Part shown: one piece after another, positions 62,157 through 64,000 of the stretch
How the letters are laid out: every line of letters starts with the position of its first letter
Position numbering within the stretch: position 1 is the stretch's first letter
Assembly: GCA_021371955.1 (NCBI GenBank)
Contig: JAJFVD010000003.1
Location: 1 to 64,000, forward strand
Length of the DNA stretch: 64,000 nt
Reading direction: 5' to 3'
DNA from: Bacteroidales bacterium
Lineage (GTDB): Bacteria; Bacteroidota; Bacteroidia; Bacteroidales; UBA932
Translations under genes and position numbers: made by a program
Notes under the pieces: model-generated
What the model was told of the DNA's origin: nothing
The model's database searches: none
Seen by the model: only the letters and a program-made list of their open reading frames with translations

Positions 62157-62965
62157 ATATCTAAGTTTTTTTCGTTTTTTGTCTCTCTTTTTTTGCAAAC
62201 AATCTGGTTGCTGTACTGAAGGTCCACAATCTTATATTTATCCCATCCCTCATTAGGAATTATATTCCTGTAGAAGGAGAGTAGTTTTGCGAATTTATTT
62301 TCTACATCCTCCGGTTTGCCAAACATTATATCATGCTGGCCTACACGGGGTGTCATGTGAAGGTTGCCTTTATCGTCTACGAAAATCTGTTCAATTTGAG
62401 CATCCCAAATTTCATTGCCATCTATGTAGAGGCCAATTTTTAAAATATCTCTTACCCACTCTTTGTTTTCGCGTATTCTTCCTCTGTATCCCTGTACAAT
62501 TGTGAGAGGAATTTCTCCGGTCACAACTGGAACATCAGATGTAAATGCCTTCACCAACGGAAAGATATAGGCAGTTTCGTCCATATAAAATCCTCCGTTT
62601 ACAGTCTCCAGGCGAAGCACCGGTTTCCGCTGAGTTATGCTTACTTTAAGTACGCCCCTGCCGGTATAGCTTACTGTGGATTTTTTTATAGCTGTCCTGT
62701 TGTTGAGCATAAGCTCAAGATTGTGGAGATTTATGTGTTTAAGCTTGCTCTCCTTAACAGTAATGCCCTCTTCACGTATTAGGTCGCCAATTTCTGCCCT
62801 GCTCACAAACCTGTTTACAGAACTGTCAAGAATTGCTATCTCAATCCGGTTGCACTTTAACTTTGCAATCTCCTGCTTTGTGAGGATGGTTGAAAAGAAA
62901 AAATATGCTGCAAGCGCTGCCAAAAGCAGTGTATACCCTAAATATATGAGGATCTTCTTAAACAT
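62153..62965 (-). CDS. ftsQ: Cell division protein FtsQ/DivIB-like
   Basis: 270 aa. One N-terminal membrane anchor (about 6-24) is followed by a POTRA-like region (about 40-110) and a beta domain containing LKVSITQRKPVLRLETVNGG. Its sequence is weakly conserved, so the call leans on place in the cluster between murC and ftsA. It bridges FtsL/FtsB and the divisome. It overlaps murC by 8 nt and ftsA by 4 nt. Confidence 0.9.
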   Translation of the reverse strand: MFKKILIYLGYTLLLAALAAYFFFSTILTKQEIAKLKCNRIEIAILDSSVNRFVSRAEIGDLIREEGITVKESKLKHINLHNLELMLNNRTAIKKSTVSYTGRGVLKVSITQRKPVLRLETVNGGFYMDETAYIFPLVKAFTSDVPVVTGEIPLTIVQGYRGRIRENKEWVRDILKIGLYIDGNEIWDAQIEQIFVDDKGNLHMTPRVGQHDIMFGKPEDVENKFAKLLSFYRNIIPNEGWDKYKIVDLQYSNQIVCKKRETKNEKNLDI

Positions 62966-64000
62966 TGTATCTCTCTTTAAGGTAGTTTGTTATAGGTTCA
63001 ATGAACCGGTCGATGTCTCCTGCTCCAAAGCTTATGAGCGTATCAATTTCGATGGTTGAGAGATATTGCATGAGCTCTCCCTTTGTTATGAGTACCTTCC
63101 TGTCAATTGTAACTTTGTCAAATATTATCTTTGAAGTAACTCCTTCGAGCGGCAGTTCCCTTGCCGGGTATATATCCAGCAAAATCAGTTCATCCAGCGC
63201 ACTCAGGCTCTCTGCAAAATCTTCGGCAAAATCCCTTGTCCTTGAAAAAAGGTGAGGCTGAAAAATTGCTGTAAGTCTTCTTCCCGGAAATATGTTCCTC
63301 ATCGAACTGATTGCTGCAGCTATCTCTTTTGGGTGGTGTGCATAATCATCTATGTATGCACATTCAGGTGTGTTTAATCTGATGTCAAACCTGCGTTCAA
63401 CACCGGAAAACGATTCGAGCGCCTTCTTTAATGCTTCAATTCCGATTCCGTTCAGGAGTGCAATTGCCGATGCTGCAACAGCATTTTCCACATTGACCCA
63501 GCCCGGAATGCCAACTTTGCAATCGTTTATTACGCCGCCGGGATGGTTGAGATTGAATGTGAAAAATCCGGTTCCGGAAATTTTTATCTCAGATGCATAA
63601 AAATCTGCCGGGGTATCGTATGCATAACTGTATACGTGTACATTTGAAGCAAGTTTTGCATTAATTTCTACGCCTTTCTTAACTATAAGATGTCCGTTCT
63701 CTTTAACCTGAGATGCAAATTCGTTGAATGCCTCTTTTATATGGGCATGATTTGAATAAATGTCGAGATGGTCGGCATCTGTTGAAGTTATGACTGCACT
63801 GTCGGGAAATAGCTGAAGAAAAGACCGGTCAAATTCATCGGCCTCTGCAACAAGTATTTCACTGTTGCTCAACAGCAGGTTTGTATGATAATTCTTTGAT
63901 ATTCCACCAAGAAAAGCAGTGCATCCTTTGCCAGAATTCGTAAAAATATGTGCCAGAAGAGTAGATGTTGTTGTCTTGCCGTGTGTCCCTGCGACGGCAA
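62958..64000 (-). CDS. murC: UDP-N-acetylmuramate--L-alanine ligase, C-terminal part (cut by window edge)
   Basis: The 5' end lies beyond the right edge; 346 residues are visible. Reading into the edge gives the Mur ligase P-loop AVAGTHGKTTTS, then AFLGGISKNYHTNLLL, SEILVAEADEFDRSFLQL and DYAHHPKEIAAAI, the MurC hallmark histidine motif, and RRLTAIFQPHLFSRTRDF. It adds L-alanine to UDP-MurNAc, the first peptide step of the cell wall. It overlaps ftsQ by 8 nt. A TTG at 63872 is not a start; the frame is open through to the window end. Confidence 0.96.
   Translation of the reverse strand, partial: AVAGTHGKTTTSTLLAHIFTNSGKGCTAFLGGISKNYHTNLLLSNSEILVAEADEFDRSFLQLFPDSAVITSTDADHLDIYSNHAHIKEAFNEFASQVKENGHLIVKKGVEINAKLASNVHVYSYAYDTPADFYASEIKISGTGFFTFNLNHPGGVINDCKVGIPGWVNVENAVAASAIALLNGIGIEALKKALESFSGVERRFDIRLNTPECAYIDDYAHHPKEIAAAISSMRNIFPGRRLTAIFQPHLFSRTRDFAEDFAESLSALDELILLDIYPARELPLEGVTSKIIFDKVTIDRKVLITKGELMQYLSTIEIDTLISFGAGDIDRFIEPITNYLKERYNV

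Noticed and set aside
61485..62219. 244-codon open frame on the plus strand over ftsA
   Set aside because: It is a shadow of the ftsA coding pattern; ftsA and ftsQ account for this DNA with clear motifs.

Overview
The window is a piece of a Bacteroidota chromosome, most probably order Bacteroidales. The support is strong: TonB-dependent receptors with carboxypeptidase-like and DUF4249 partners, DUF4468, DUF4834 and DUF3127 proteins, an ExbB-membrane protein-ExbD-ExbD set, a short SerA without an ACT domain, and promoters that fit the Bacteroidota consensus (TTTG at -33, TAnnTTTG at -7) rather than sigma70. It is almost entirely housekeeping and cell-envelope DNA. I see no insertion sequence, prophage, CRISPR array, tRNA or restriction system.

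Layout. 1-567 is the end of an rRNA operon: 23S 3' end, 5S and a strong terminator. 568-1084 has no genes but holds an approximate large inverted repeat, made of a nested hairpin flanked by an inverted, decayed copy of the 5S end plus terminator. 1140-3415 (-) is a sugar transporter and ROK sugar kinase pair. 3740-14238 (+) is a tightly packed nine-gene unit: exported protein, TonB receptor with STN domain, DUF4249 lipoprotein, MG2/plug-like protein, porin, M28 peptidase lipoprotein, GNAT, and a CidA/LrgB-type pair. 14242-17022 (-) has two tandem DUF4468 proteins, a YjdF-like membrane protein and an RRM protein. 17273-18400 (+) is a FemAB-like transferase.

18477-23902 (-) carries serC-serA-DUF1015 and yigZ-pyrB-pyrI. 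23956-26358 (+) carries a LuxC-type acyl-CoA reductase, a pRiA4b ORF3-like protein and miaA. 26439-29948 (-) is a ureohydrolase, NhaA, FKBP lipoprotein and DUF3127 unit. recQ (+) and glnA (-) converge with overlapping stops. 33939-42037 (+) is a six-gene run: DUF3352-like, DUF4834, MsbA-like ABC exporter, acyl-CoA synthetase, dCMP deaminase-like and S41 protease. 42039-55413 (-) holds asnS-udk-TonB-like, a GHL10 hydrolase, alkaline phosphatase, the ExbB/ExbD module, ansA-tatD-dprA, queA, and rpiB-truB. 55499-57675 (+) is a sugar aminotransferase and galE. 57864-64000 (-) is the tail of the division and cell-wall cluster: murC (cut by the window edge), ftsQ, ftsA, ftsZ, then gltX.

The most interesting points are: the serine operon, where DUF1015 carries a ParB/Srx-like DGHHR motif and SerA has Lys where the catalytic His is expected; the nine-gene envelope operon with a plug-like domain on a protein that has no barrel; two promoters whose -7 box abuts the start codon, implying leaderless mRNAs; and the inverted 5S relic. 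All functional calls rest on reading motifs by eye; no database search was run.
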